Of a stretch of DNA of 64,000 nt, positions 41,346 through 49,021 are shown in pieces. The DNA comes from Acidobacteriota bacterium. Its GTDB lineage: Bacteria; Acidobacteriota; Vicinamibacteria; Vicinamibacterales; SCN-69-37. How positions within the stretch are numbered: the first letter of the stretch is position 1; every line of letters starts with the position of its first letter. The notes beneath the pieces are model-generated. The model had not been told where the DNA came from, ran no database searches, and saw only the letters and a list, made by a program, of their open reading frames with translations. The translations under genes were made by a program, and so were the position numbers. The stretch spans positions 496,001 through 560,000 of the forward strand of contig JADJUS010000004.1 in NCBI GenBank assembly GCA_016716905.1, read 5' to 3'.

Positions 41346-41732
41346 CTAGTGTTGCAGGTTCGGTGCCACTCGGGTGACGCGATCTTTGACCTGTTCACGG
41401 GTGACGAGGCCGGGGCCGACCGGCACGGTCGCGGGAAATCGCGCAGCCCGGCAGCTGATGAGCAGCACCATGCCCGAATCGGTGTCCTCAAACCACGCGG
41501 CCACCTGGGCAAACCGCGCGAATGCCAGTGCATGGGCCACTGCGCCGTCGCGGGTAACGAACAGGAGCTGGTCTCGGCCGGACGTGGTTCGAAGGGCCCA
41601 GGGCGCAGCCTTTCGGCCAGCCTTGTGCGCGACGATCACATCGTCTTTTGCGGGCTGGTTGTGCATGGCCAACGCTGACCGTACTCGCCGGAACATGGCC
41701 TGCGATGTTTCAAACAGCACAGGTTCAGCCAC
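41346..41732 (-). CDS. Unknown protein upstream of the multicopper oxidase
   Basis: 128 residues from a GTG start; ATGs at residues 13 and 23 are alternatives. The sequence (KDDVIVAHKAGRKAAPWALRTTSGRDQLLFVTRDGAVAHALAFARFAQVAAWFEDTDSGMVLL) resembles a small soluble alpha/beta protein with no signal peptide. No family is recognised. It ends 5 nt before the oxidase start, so it is translated from the same message, and may serve copper handling by association only. Confidence 0.65.
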   Translation of the reverse strand: MAEPVLFETSQAMFRRVRSALAMHNQPAKDDVIVAHKAGRKAAPWALRTTSGRDQLLFVTRDGAVAHALAFARFAQVAAWFEDTDSGMVLLISCRAARFPATVPVGPGLVTREQVKDRVTRVAPNLQH

Positions 41733-41794
41733 CTGGCGGGGCGCGAGGCCTGTCCAACCGGCATCGGGCCGGCGGCGTCTTGCCCCTCAGGAAC

Positions 41795-42346
41795 ATGCGT
41801 GAAGCCGCCCAAGCCGTGCCACGATTCGTGACCACCGAGGTGCGCCACATCGATATCGATCAGGAGTTCGAGGCCCGGCTCAAGGATTCGTCCACGCTGG
41901 CATTCCGCGTGGCGTTCAGCGTCCTGCGGCATCACCAGGATGCGGAGGATGTGGCCCAGGACGCGTTTGCCCGGGCCCATCGGGGGTTTTCCCAGTTGCG
42001 TGACCGCGAGGCCTTCCGGGCATGGCTGGTGCGCATGACCTGGCGGCTGGCGCTGGACCATCGGCGCGGCCACCTCCGGCGCGTGGCGCGTGAACAGGTG
42101 CCGGTGGAGTGGAACGACTCGAACGCCGCGCCCTCGAGCGAGCAGCAGGTCATTGCCGCTGAACGCGCGCGGCGGCTGTGGGAGGCGATCGACCGGCTTC
42201 CGGAAGTCCTGCGTCTGACGGTGGTGCTTGCGTCAATTCAAGAACACTCGATGAAGGAAGTGGCGGTGCTGACTGGCGCGCCTGAAGGCACCGTAAAGTC
42301 TCGCGTGTTCGACGCCAAGAAGTTGTTGAAGGAGATGCTGACATGA
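41795..42346 (+). CDS. ECF RNA polymerase sigma factor
   Basis: The 183-residue protein has region 2 (LAFRVAFSVLRHHQDAEDVAQDAFARAHRGFSQL, FRAWLVRMTWRLALDHRR) and region 4 (LPEVLRLTVVLASIQEHSMKEVAVLTGAPEGTVKSRVFDAKKLL). The ATG after CAGGAAC is chosen; the frame is open 49 codons further up. Its stop overlaps the next ATG (ATGA), so it is coupled to the putative anti-sigma factor. It is divergent from the copper oxidase operon. Confidence 0.92.
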   Translation: MREAAQAVPRFVTTEVRHIDIDQEFEARLKDSSTLAFRVAFSVLRHHQDAEDVAQDAFARAHRGFSQLRDREAFRAWLVRMTWRLALDHRRGHLRRVAREQVPVEWNDSNAAPSSEQQVIAAERARRLWEAIDRLPEVLRLTVVLASIQEHSMKEVAVLTGAPEGTVKSRVFDAKKLLKEMLT

Positions 42347-42978
42347 CCAACCACGATGACGAATTGGCCGAGCTGACCGCAGCTCTGGAGGTGACGCCAC
42401 CGGCTTCATTCGCTGAGGGTGTGCGCGCGCGAGTGGCGCGGTCACGAGCCCGCACGCGGCAGAGGTGGTGGGGCCTTGCGGCTGCGGCGACGGTGGCGCT
42501 GGCGACGGTCGTGATGTGGCGGCCGGCAGCGCCGGTGACTGAGGTTGCGACGACGGCCATGGTAGCGCCTGTGATCCCGGCAGCTGATATTCAGCGGGCA
42601 GCGGAGCCCGCCACGGCCGAACGCGTGGCGTCAGCGGCTCCTGCTTCGAGGGCTGCCGCACGATTGGTCTCGGTGCGACCAGAGACAACGCCGGCCGAAC
42701 CCGCGCTGGTGGTCATGACGAATCAGCCGGCTTTGCTGCGCGCGCTGTGGGCCGACTTCGATGGGAAGAACGTGTCTCTCGTGCAGGTGGAAGCCGTGTC
42801 CACGTCTGCCGATGGGATGACGAAGCCGATTGCTGTGGAGCCGATCGTGGTGGAGCCGATCGTGGTGGCGCCGATCGTGGTAGCGCCGATTGTTGTGGGT
42901 GATCTTGGGACTGTCGGTGGCCGCGCTGGGGCGACTCCGGCTATTCGCCGCGTGGATGCGGCAAGGGAGACGAAATGA
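42343..42978 (+). CDS. Putative membrane anti-sigma factor
   Basis: A cytoplasmic head of about 40 residues (DDELAELTAALEVTPPASFAEGVRARVARSR) is followed by one membrane segment (WWGLAAAATVALATVVMW) and a 140-residue outer part. The start overlaps the stop of the ECF sigma gene, the usual arrangement for a cognate anti-sigma factor. No zinc-binding HxxxCxxC is present, so the assignment rests on topology and context. The outer part contains five PIVVEP/PIVVAP repeats near the C-terminus. Confidence 0.7.
   Translation: MTNHDDELAELTAALEVTPPASFAEGVRARVARSRARTRQRWWGLAAAATVALATVVMWRPAAPVTEVATTAMVAPVIPAADIQRAAEPATAERVASAAPASRAAARLVSVRPETTPAEPALVVMTNQPALLRALWADFDGKNVSLVQVEAVSTSADGMTKPIAVEPIVVEPIVVAPIVVAPIVVGDLGTVGGRAGATPAIRRVDAARETK
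42826..42900 (+). repeat. 15-bp coding tandem repeat, five units
   Basis: Five units of the pattern CCGATnGnnGTGGnG encode PIAVE-PIVVE-PIVVA-PIVVA-PIVVG inside the putative anti-sigma gene. The three middle units are nearly identical, so unit number may vary between strains. Confidence 0.85.
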
Positions 42979-43550
42979 GTGCGATGACGAGGAATCTGGG
43001 CGCGGTGGTAGTGATGACCGGATTGGTGCTCGGTGCCGGCAGTCCGGTGCGCGCGCAGCAGGGGCGGGGCGGCGGAGCTGAGGCGGCGGCGCCCGCCGCG
43101 GCCACCGTACCTCTGAAGGTGACGGTGACGATTTCACGTTTCGAGGGAGAAAAGAAGACCGCGAGCCTTCCGTTTGTGCTGTGGCTCAACACCGGCGGCG
43201 GCCAAGCCATTCTTCAGATGGGAAGCGAAGTCCCGGTTCCATCCACGTACACCAAGGACGGCGTACCCTCGCAGTCCTACAACTATCGACCCGTCGGAAC
43301 AAACATCACCTGCAGCGCTGCCGCGGCGTTGGCCGACGGCCTCTACCGGCTGTCCATCGCCGTCGAGGACTCACAGGTGTTCCGGATGCCCACTTCCGGG
43401 GTGGCCCAGATCGGCCCTGGCTTCCAGAACTTCAAGGCGATCAACTCGCCCATCCTCCGCGACGGCCAGACCGTTCAGTTTGCGGTGGCCACCGACAAAA
43501 CCAGCGGGGAAGTCATCAAACTCGACGTGACCCTGAACGTCGTCAAGTAA
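42975..43550 (+). CDS. Secreted protein of unknown function, third gene of the sigma operon
   Basis: 191 residues with a signal peptide (GAVVVMTGLVLGAGSPVRA-Q) and a mature beta-rich domain (VTISRFEGEKKTASLPFVLWLNTGG, LQMGSEVPVPSTYTKDGVPSQSYNYRPVGTNITCSA, LYRLSIAVEDSQVF, FAVATDKTSGEVIKLDVTLNVV). I recall similar proteins from other Acidobacteriota but know no function. The start overlaps the anti-sigma stop, so all three genes are translationally coupled; it may be a target or effector of this sigma system. Confidence 0.8.
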   Translation: MSAMTRNLGAVVVMTGLVLGAGSPVRAQQGRGGGAEAAAPAAATVPLKVTVTISRFEGEKKTASLPFVLWLNTGGGQAILQMGSEVPVPSTYTKDGVPSQSYNYRPVGTNITCSAAAALADGLYRLSIAVEDSQVFRMPTSGVAQIGPGFQNFKAINSPILRDGQTVQFAVATDKTSGEVIKLDVTLNVVK

Positions 43551-43653
43551 CCCGGCTCGCGCGAGCCTGATGCTAGAATCCCCCTACGCACCTTGAACCA
43601 GTGATGGTCGTGTCACCGCTGTCTGGCAAGACAGGGATGAAGGGGAGATTTGT

Positions 43654-45057
43654 ATGCGCGCAGTGCTTAGCCTGACCTCGTTGCTCACCGTCGCGGCCGG
43701 TACCGTGATGTTCGCCGACAACTGGCCACATTGGCGCGGCCCCTCCCACAACGGCGTCAGCACAGAAACCGGGCTGCCCGTGACGTGGGGGGCCACGTGC
43801 GTGGCCGACGCGGCAACTGGTGCGGTTGCCGCGGCACCCGCGGCCCCGCAAGGACGTGGCGGTGGTCGAGAAGGTAGACCGCTGACACCGTTTGCGTGTG
43901 CGAACCTCAAGACAGAAAACGTTTCGTGGAAGTTGCCGCTGCCCGCCTACAGCGGCTCCACCCCGATCATCTGGGGCGATACGATCTTTCTCAACGTGGC
44001 CACGGGCGCCAACAATGGCGCACTCGAGTTGTGGGCCGTTGATCGGCGCAAGCAGACAGTGTCCTGGAAGCGTCCGCTTGCCGACTCAAACCACATGGAG
44101 CGTAAGCAGAACATGTCGTCACCCTCGCCGGTGACTGATGGCCGCCATGTGTGGGTGATGACGGGCGTGGGCACGCTGCAAGCCTTTGACTTCGCCGGCA
44201 AGGAAATCTGGTCGCGCAACGTGCAGACCGACTACGGCCGCTTCGGGCTGAACTGGGGCTACGCGTCGTCGCCGCTGCTCAAGGACAACGCGCTGTACGT
44301 GCAGGTGCTGCATGGGATGAAAACGGATGACCCGTCGTACCTGTTGAAGATTGACGCAGCCACGGGCAAGACCATCTGGCGTGTGGAGCGGCTGACCGAG
44401 GCCGTGTCAGAATCGCCGGACTCCTACACCACGCCGGCGTGGGCCGAGATCAGCGGCCGCCCGGAGGTAATCATCACCGGCGGCGACGTGGTGTCGGGCC
44501 ACAATCCTGCGACGGGTGCTGAATACTGGCGGGCCGACGTCCTGAATCCACAGCGTGGCCGTAACTACCGCATCGTGGCGTCACCCACCGTGGTCGGCGA
44601 TCTCGTGATCGCGCCGACACGAGAGAATCCGATGGTGGCCATCAGGCCTGGCGGCAACGGGGACGTGGCCGGCTCGCACGTGGCGTGGACTTTTGCGCAG
44701 GGCCCGGATGTGCCTACGCCCGTCAGCGACGGAAAACTCCTCTATGTCGTGCGCGACCGGGGAGTGGCCTTCGCACTCGATGCGAAGACGGGCGCGGTGG
44801 TGTACGGGCCCGAACGGCTGCCATCAGGCACCTACAGCGCATCGCCGATTCTGGCGGACGGCAAGATCTATGTGACCACCGAAGAGGAAGGGATCACGAC
44901 GGTCTATCGCGCCGGTCCCAAGTTCGAAGTGCTTGCGTCCAATCGCCTGGCCGACGACTGTTCGCCGTACTGCCTCAGCACGGTGGCGATCTCTGAAGGG
45001 CAGATCTTCATGCGCACCGCGTCGTTCCTGTGGGCGATCGGTGAGCGCCGCAAATAA
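43654..45057 (+). CDS. Secreted PQQ-like beta-propeller protein
   Basis: 467 residues; signal peptide (LSLTSLLTVAAGTVMFA-D), then PQQ-type propeller repeats: NWPHWRGPSHNGVS, LELWAVDRRKQTVSWKRPL, LQAFDFAGKEIWSRNVQ, LLKIDAATGKTIWRVERL, VSGHNPATGAEYWRAD and AFALDAKTGAVVYG. AAGGGGAG precedes the ATG. It belongs to the outer-membrane-assembly-like or PQQ-like propellers common in these bacteria; the ligand is unknown. It overlaps the next gene by 17 bp. Confidence 0.85.
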   Translation: MRAVLSLTSLLTVAAGTVMFADNWPHWRGPSHNGVSTETGLPVTWGATCVADAATGAVAAAPAAPQGRGGGREGRPLTPFACANLKTENVSWKLPLPAYSGSTPIIWGDTIFLNVATGANNGALELWAVDRRKQTVSWKRPLADSNHMERKQNMSSPSPVTDGRHVWVMTGVGTLQAFDFAGKEIWSRNVQTDYGRFGLNWGYASSPLLKDNALYVQVLHGMKTDDPSYLLKIDAATGKTIWRVERLTEAVSESPDSYTTPAWAEISGRPEVIITGGDVVSGHNPATGAEYWRADVLNPQRGRNYRIVASPTVVGDLVIAPTRENPMVAIRPGGNGDVAGSHVAWTFAQGPDVPTPVSDGKLLYVVRDRGVAFALDAKTGAVVYGPERLPSGTYSASPILADGKIYVTTEEEGITTVYRAGPKFEVLASNRLADDCSPYCLSTVAISEGQIFMRTASFLWAIGERRK

Positions 45058-45841
45058 GGCAGTCATCGCGCTGACCCTTGCCGCGATCGGCGCGGTTGGC
45101 TGCGGTAAAGGGGCGGAGGCGCCGCGCGCGAGCAATGCGCTCGCCGTGGCGGTGGCCTGGAAGGAAACGTCCGCTGAGTACGAGGCTCTGTATCTGCAGG
45201 GCTTTAATGTCGCAAGGATGCACGTGGACCGTGCGCTCAGAGACGGGCGCCGATCCCTGGCGGTCATCTCGGATCTTGATGACACGGTGCTGGACACGCG
45301 CGACTACTGGCGCGAAGTGCTCGAGGCCGACGCGCAGTTGTTTGAAGACGCCCGCTGGGACCTGTGGGTGGCAAAAAACAAGGTGCGCGCCAGTCCAGGC
45401 GCGTTGGACTTCCTGAACTTCTGCCGTGATTCTGGCGTCGAGGTGTTCTACATCACGAACCGCGATCAGGGGCCGAAGACGATGGAGCTGGCGCTCGGCA
45501 ACATGAAGGCCGCCGGCCTGCCGTTTGCGGATGCCGAACATCTGACCGTCATCACCGACAGCTCGGACAAGGAACCGCGTCAGCGCCAGGTGGCGCAGTC
45601 CCACGACGTCGTGGTTTTCCTGGGCGACAACCTGAACGACTTTCGGCGGTCCTACTACGTCACCGACGCCCAGAGCCGACGCCAGCGGCTGACCGCGGAC
45701 ACGTCCGAGTTCGGGCGGCGTTTTATCCTGTTCCCGAATCCCACGGACGGCCACTGGATCCGCGCTATTCTTGGCGAATCCGAACCGTCGCCGACCCAGG
45801 AGACCCTGGATCGACTGCATCAACTGATCGGCCGGCGCTGA
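45041..45841 (+). CDS. e(P4)/class-C-type acid phosphatase lipoprotein (HAD fold)
   Basis: A lipoprotein signal (VIALTLAAIGAVGC) leads into a HAD phosphatase with the nucleophile motif VISDLDDTVLDT, EVFYITNRD as motif II, and VVVFLGDNLNDF as motif IV. These match the 5'-nucleotidase, lipoprotein e(P4) family, which dephosphorylates nucleotides outside the cell. The GTG start is chosen because the lipobox needs it; it overlaps the end of the propeller gene. Length (about 266 aa) is normal. Confidence 0.88.
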   Translation: MSAANKAVIALTLAAIGAVGCGKGAEAPRASNALAVAVAWKETSAEYEALYLQGFNVARMHVDRALRDGRRSLAVISDLDDTVLDTRDYWREVLEADAQLFEDARWDLWVAKNKVRASPGALDFLNFCRDSGVEVFYITNRDQGPKTMELALGNMKAAGLPFADAEHLTVITDSSDKEPRQRQVAQSHDVVVFLGDNLNDFRRSYYVTDAQSRRQRLTADTSEFGRRFILFPNPTDGHWIRAILGESEPSPTQETLDRLHQLIGRR

Positions 45842-45913
45842 GGGCGCCGGTTGTCGGACACGAGTAGAATCCGCCGCACCCTGTTTCGGGTGGCAGGTGA
45901 CAAGGGAGATGTT

Positions 45914-46630
45914 ATGAAGATCACAAAGGGCGCCGGCGCGTTGATGCTGTTGCTATCGGTGGCGTGCAGTCCGAAGTACTACGTGCCCAATACGCAGAAC
46001 GTGCCGATGATTTCGGCCAAAGGGCAGGCCAACGTCACCGTCGCCGCGAACGGAAACCAGGGGGAATTTCAGGCCGCGTATGGCGTCAGCAACGCCGTGG
46101 CGTTCCAGGTGAATGCGGGCATCGTGCGGCCTCGCGAGGAAGACAATGGCGATGGCGGCAAGGGCAGCCTCTTTGAAGCCGGCCTGGGGTATTACCGCAA
46201 CGTCTCGCCCAACGTGTTGTTCGACATGTATGTGCTCGGTGGATTCGGCAAGATGGAGAACGACTTTCCCTCCACGCTGACCGCCAGTCCGAACACCACC
46301 GGCATAATCAAAGCCGACATCGTCCGCTTCGGTGTGCAGCCGGGCCTGAGTCTGCACCGCCAGCGCTTCTCGTTGTCAGGTTCCGCGCGGATTTCCAGCC
46401 TGCGGTACAGCAACATTCAGGGCAACCTGATTTTTGGCGGTGTAAACCAGGTGACCTACCTGACCGATCACAAGACGAGCACGCTCATTGAGCCCGCCGT
46501 GACCCTTCGCCTTGGTGGAGAGAAGTTCAAGCTTCAGATCCAGATCGCGAGGAGCATCAACCTCACGACGTCCGACTTCAAACAGGACAAGTCTCTGGCG
46601 ACCGTGGGCTTCAACTACCGCTTTCGCTGA
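45914..46630 (+). CDS. Outer-membrane lipoprotein with beta-barrel-like body
   Basis: 238 residues; a lipobox (LMLLLSVACSPKYY) and a body of alternating strands (FEAGLGYYRNVSPNVLFDMYVLGGFGKME, RFGVQPGLSLHRQRFSLSGSARISSLRYSN, TLIEPAVTLRLGGEKFKLQIQIARSINL) ending in a terminal aromatic-basic strand (VGFNYRFR). AGGGAG precedes the ATG; the frame open 21 codons earlier is ignored. Function unknown. Confidence 0.8.
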   Translation: MKITKGAGALMLLLSVACSPKYYVPNTQNVPMISAKGQANVTVAANGNQGEFQAAYGVSNAVAFQVNAGIVRPREEDNGDGGKGSLFEAGLGYYRNVSPNVLFDMYVLGGFGKMENDFPSTLTASPNTTGIIKADIVRFGVQPGLSLHRQRFSLSGSARISSLRYSNIQGNLIFGGVNQVTYLTDHKTSTLIEPAVTLRLGGEKFKLQIQIARSINLTTSDFKQDKSLATVGFNYRFR

Positions 46631-46636
46631 AGGTCC

Positions 46637-47050
46637 CTACGACGACCAGCTCTCGCGTTCGAGCTTCCAGGCGTTGCCCTCGCGGATCAGGAAGACCTGA
46701 CCCGTGGTCTTTTTCTTGTCCGAGTCGAGCGCTTCGACCGACAAGGTGACGCCGGCGGCCGTCTTGGTCTCCTTGGTGACCTTGAGGTTGGTCACCGCGG
46801 CCATCATCTTGACCATTTCGAACATCATGACGGCGTCTTCCTTCGACGTCGCGTCCATCTTGGCCTGCACGGCTTTTGAGTGCCACGGCCTGATGTCGGC
46901 CACGGACTTGGCCTTGTCGAACGCCACCCGATACGCCAGGTAGAACTCGGTGGCCGTCTGGTTGGCATTCTGGGCCCAGGTCGCGGCTCCCATCGAGGCG
47001 AATACCAAGGTCAGGGCAATGGCCACGAGGCCGGCGCGATGCATTTTCAT
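46637..47050 (-). CDS. Small secreted protein, DUF-type
   Basis: 137 residues; a signal peptide (GLVAIALTLVFASMGAATWA-Q) and a compact domain (TATEFYLAYRVAFDKAKSVADIRPWHSKAV, GVTLSVEALDSDKKKTTGQVFLIREGNAWKLERESW). The last part resembles the NTF2/DUF4878 class, in which a helix pair precedes a beta-sheet, but this is a weak impression. GGAGG before the ATG fixes the start; the longer frame upstream is spurious. It converges on the outer-membrane lipoprotein gene. Confidence 0.8.
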   Translation of the reverse strand: MKMHRAGLVAIALTLVFASMGAATWAQNANQTATEFYLAYRVAFDKAKSVADIRPWHSKAVQAKMDATSKEDAVMMFEMVKMMAAVTNLKVTKETKTAAGVTLSVEALDSDKKKTTGQVFLIREGNAWKLERESWSS

Positions 47051-47139
47051 AACAATTTCCTCCGATCGTCCGGGAAGCGGACCGGGCGACATCTTACCCC
47101 GAGCCCGGTGACAACGAACACCGCGGTTCGAACGCCGCG

Positions 47140-48339
47140 TCACAGTCCGACGTGCCAGGCCAGATCGGCCGTCGGATAGGTCAGTTTGAGGTCCCTGAGA
47201 TTCCTCATTCCCGCGCCGCCGGCCACCGCCTCGAGTTGAAGGTCGGTCAGCAGCTCGTCGGTCACCGGTTGCGCAGGCATGATGCCGGGCAGCGGAATCT
47301 GGCCCTCGGCGACGAGCTCGAGGGCGCGCTGTGCGAAGACGGCGCACGCGTGGTCGGGCGCCTGGAGCGCTCGCTCGAGCGTGTGACGATACAACTCCGT
47401 CGCGCGGGCGATATCGCCTTGCTGCAAGTGGAGGTAGGCGAGGTTCAGCGAGCAGTGCAGGTCGCCTTCAATGTCGGCGGCACTGACCACGGCCGGAAAG
47501 CCACGGTCGAGCAGCACCTTCGCCGTGGCCAGGTCGCCCCGGAACGAATGCGTCTTGGCGAGGCCCACGATGGCCCGTCCCGCGATGGACCTCAATCCCA
47601 GGTGGACCGCCATGTCGAGGCACGTTTGACGCAGGGCGATGGCTTCGTCGATCTCGCCGCGATACAAGGCCCAGTCCGCCAGGTTGTTGTAGATGATCGC
47701 CACTCGCGCTGGTGATCCAGACGCCGTGGCAAGCTCGAGTGCCTTTTCGTAGCTGGCCACGGCCTCCGGAGCTTCGCTCATGGGCAGCGTTCGCCCGAGA
47801 CCGATAAGAGCCGCCATCACCCATCGGGTGTCGTCAATGGCCTCGCCGATGGCTTTGATTTCCCGGTAGACGGCGCGTGCGCGTTCGTTCTCGCCGGTCT
47901 CCTTCAGGTAGTGCGCCCGGCATCCAAGAGCGGCCGCCAGCAGGTGCTGGTCACCAAGCTCGTGCGCAATGTGTTCTGCCGCCTCAGCCGAGGCCAGCGA
48001 CTTGTGCCGCTCGCCGACATGGTCGAAGGCCACGGCGAGTCCGCAGAGCGCCAGACCTTCGAGCGCGCGGTCACCGGCTTTGACTGCGCCGTCACGCGAC
48101 ATGGTGAACGCCTCAATGCTCTTCGTGCGCGCTGCGCCGGTCAGGAGCGCGAGATAGCCCATCCGGTGACGGAGGCGGGCGCGTTCGAGGGAGTCGGCAC
48201 CCGGAAGCGTGTCCTGAATGGCCTGCATGAGCTGTTCGGCTCGGGCCCCAAGGTCGGTCGGCGGAGCGCCCGCATGGTGATCAGCCGTGGTGCCCCACAA
48301 CGCCAGGGCGGCCAATTCGTCGAAGGTTGTCGTGTACAT
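47140..48339 (-). CDS. Tetratricopeptide-repeat protein
   Basis: 399 residues made almost wholly of TPR-type helical pairs (ALEGLALCGLAVAFDHVGERHKSLASAEAAEHIA, VASYEKALELATASGSPARVAIIYNNLADWALYRGEIDEAIALRQTCLDMA, LHCSLNLAYLHLQQGDIARATELYRHTLERA). No signal peptide or other domain is seen, so it is a cytoplasmic scaffold. Related TPR modules occur in the kinase gene encoded just beyond on the other strand; both may belong to one signalling set. Confidence 0.8.
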   Translation of the reverse strand: MYTTTFDELAALALWGTTADHHAGAPPTDLGARAEQLMQAIQDTLPGADSLERARLRHRMGYLALLTGAARTKSIEAFTMSRDGAVKAGDRALEGLALCGLAVAFDHVGERHKSLASAEAAEHIAHELGDQHLLAAALGCRAHYLKETGENERARAVYREIKAIGEAIDDTRWVMAALIGLGRTLPMSEAPEAVASYEKALELATASGSPARVAIIYNNLADWALYRGEIDEAIALRQTCLDMAVHLGLRSIAGRAIVGLAKTHSFRGDLATAKVLLDRGFPAVVSAADIEGDLHCSLNLAYLHLQQGDIARATELYRHTLERALQAPDHACAVFAQRALELVAEGQIPLPGIMPAQPVTDELLTDLQLEAVAGGAGMRNLRDLKLTYPTADLAWHVGL

Positions 48340-48431
48340 GTTTGTATTGGCGACATCGGGTTCCCGGTACAGACATGCCTGCTTTCCCCGCCTCCGGCGT
48401 CTGCAAAGCCGCGTGGTAGGATGCCCGGGCC

Positions 48432-49021
48432 ATGGAAGCGGGCTCCATCACGCGCGGACTGGCGGACCTGCGGGCGGGAGATCCTGGTGCGCTGGAACGC
48501 GTGGTCTCACTCTTGACGACGACCTGCGCCGTCTGGCCCGGCAGCGCCTGAGGGGTGAGCGCGATGGGCACACCCTCGACACCACGGCCCTTGTGCACGA
48601 AGCGTATATGCGCCTGACCAGCCAGCGGCTGGTGTCAGCGTCTGATCGCTCCGAGTTCTTTGCGGCGGCCTCCAACACCATGCGGCGGATTCTGGTGGAC
48701 TACGCGCGCGGCCGGGGCCGCCAGAAGCGGGGTGCAGGTGCCGCCAGGGTCCCGATCGAAGACGTTGAACCGTTTCTGTCGGCGAGGGCCACGGAGGAAA
48801 CACTGGCGCTCGATCAGGCGCTGACTCGGCTGGCCGCCGCCAACCCACGGGCCGCCAGCGTGTTCGAGCAACGGCTGTTTGGCGGGCTCTCACTGGATGA
48901 GATCGCCACCGCACACGGCCTGTCCACCAAGACCGTTCACCGCGACTGGGAGGCGGCTCGCTCATGGCTGCGCAAGGAAGTGGGCCGCGACCTCAGTACG
49001 GCGGAGCTGCCCGGACGATGA
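48432..49021 (+). pseudogene. ECF-type sigma factor with a single frameshift
   Basis: The frame from the ATG gives MEAGSITRGLADLRAGDPGALERVVSLL and then drifts out, while the next frame continues DDLRRLARQRLRGERDGHTLDTTALVHEAYMRL...GLSLDEIATAHGLSTKTVHRDWEAARSWLRKEV. Together they form a complete sigma-70 ECF protein of the acidobacterial type. One base is missing near 48515 (a codon like TAC between SLL and DD would restore LLYDDL). The second part alone has no good start. The stop overlaps the kinase start by ATGA. Whether this is a real mutation or a sequence error is open; a single clean indel in an otherwise conserved gene favours error. Confidence 0.75.
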
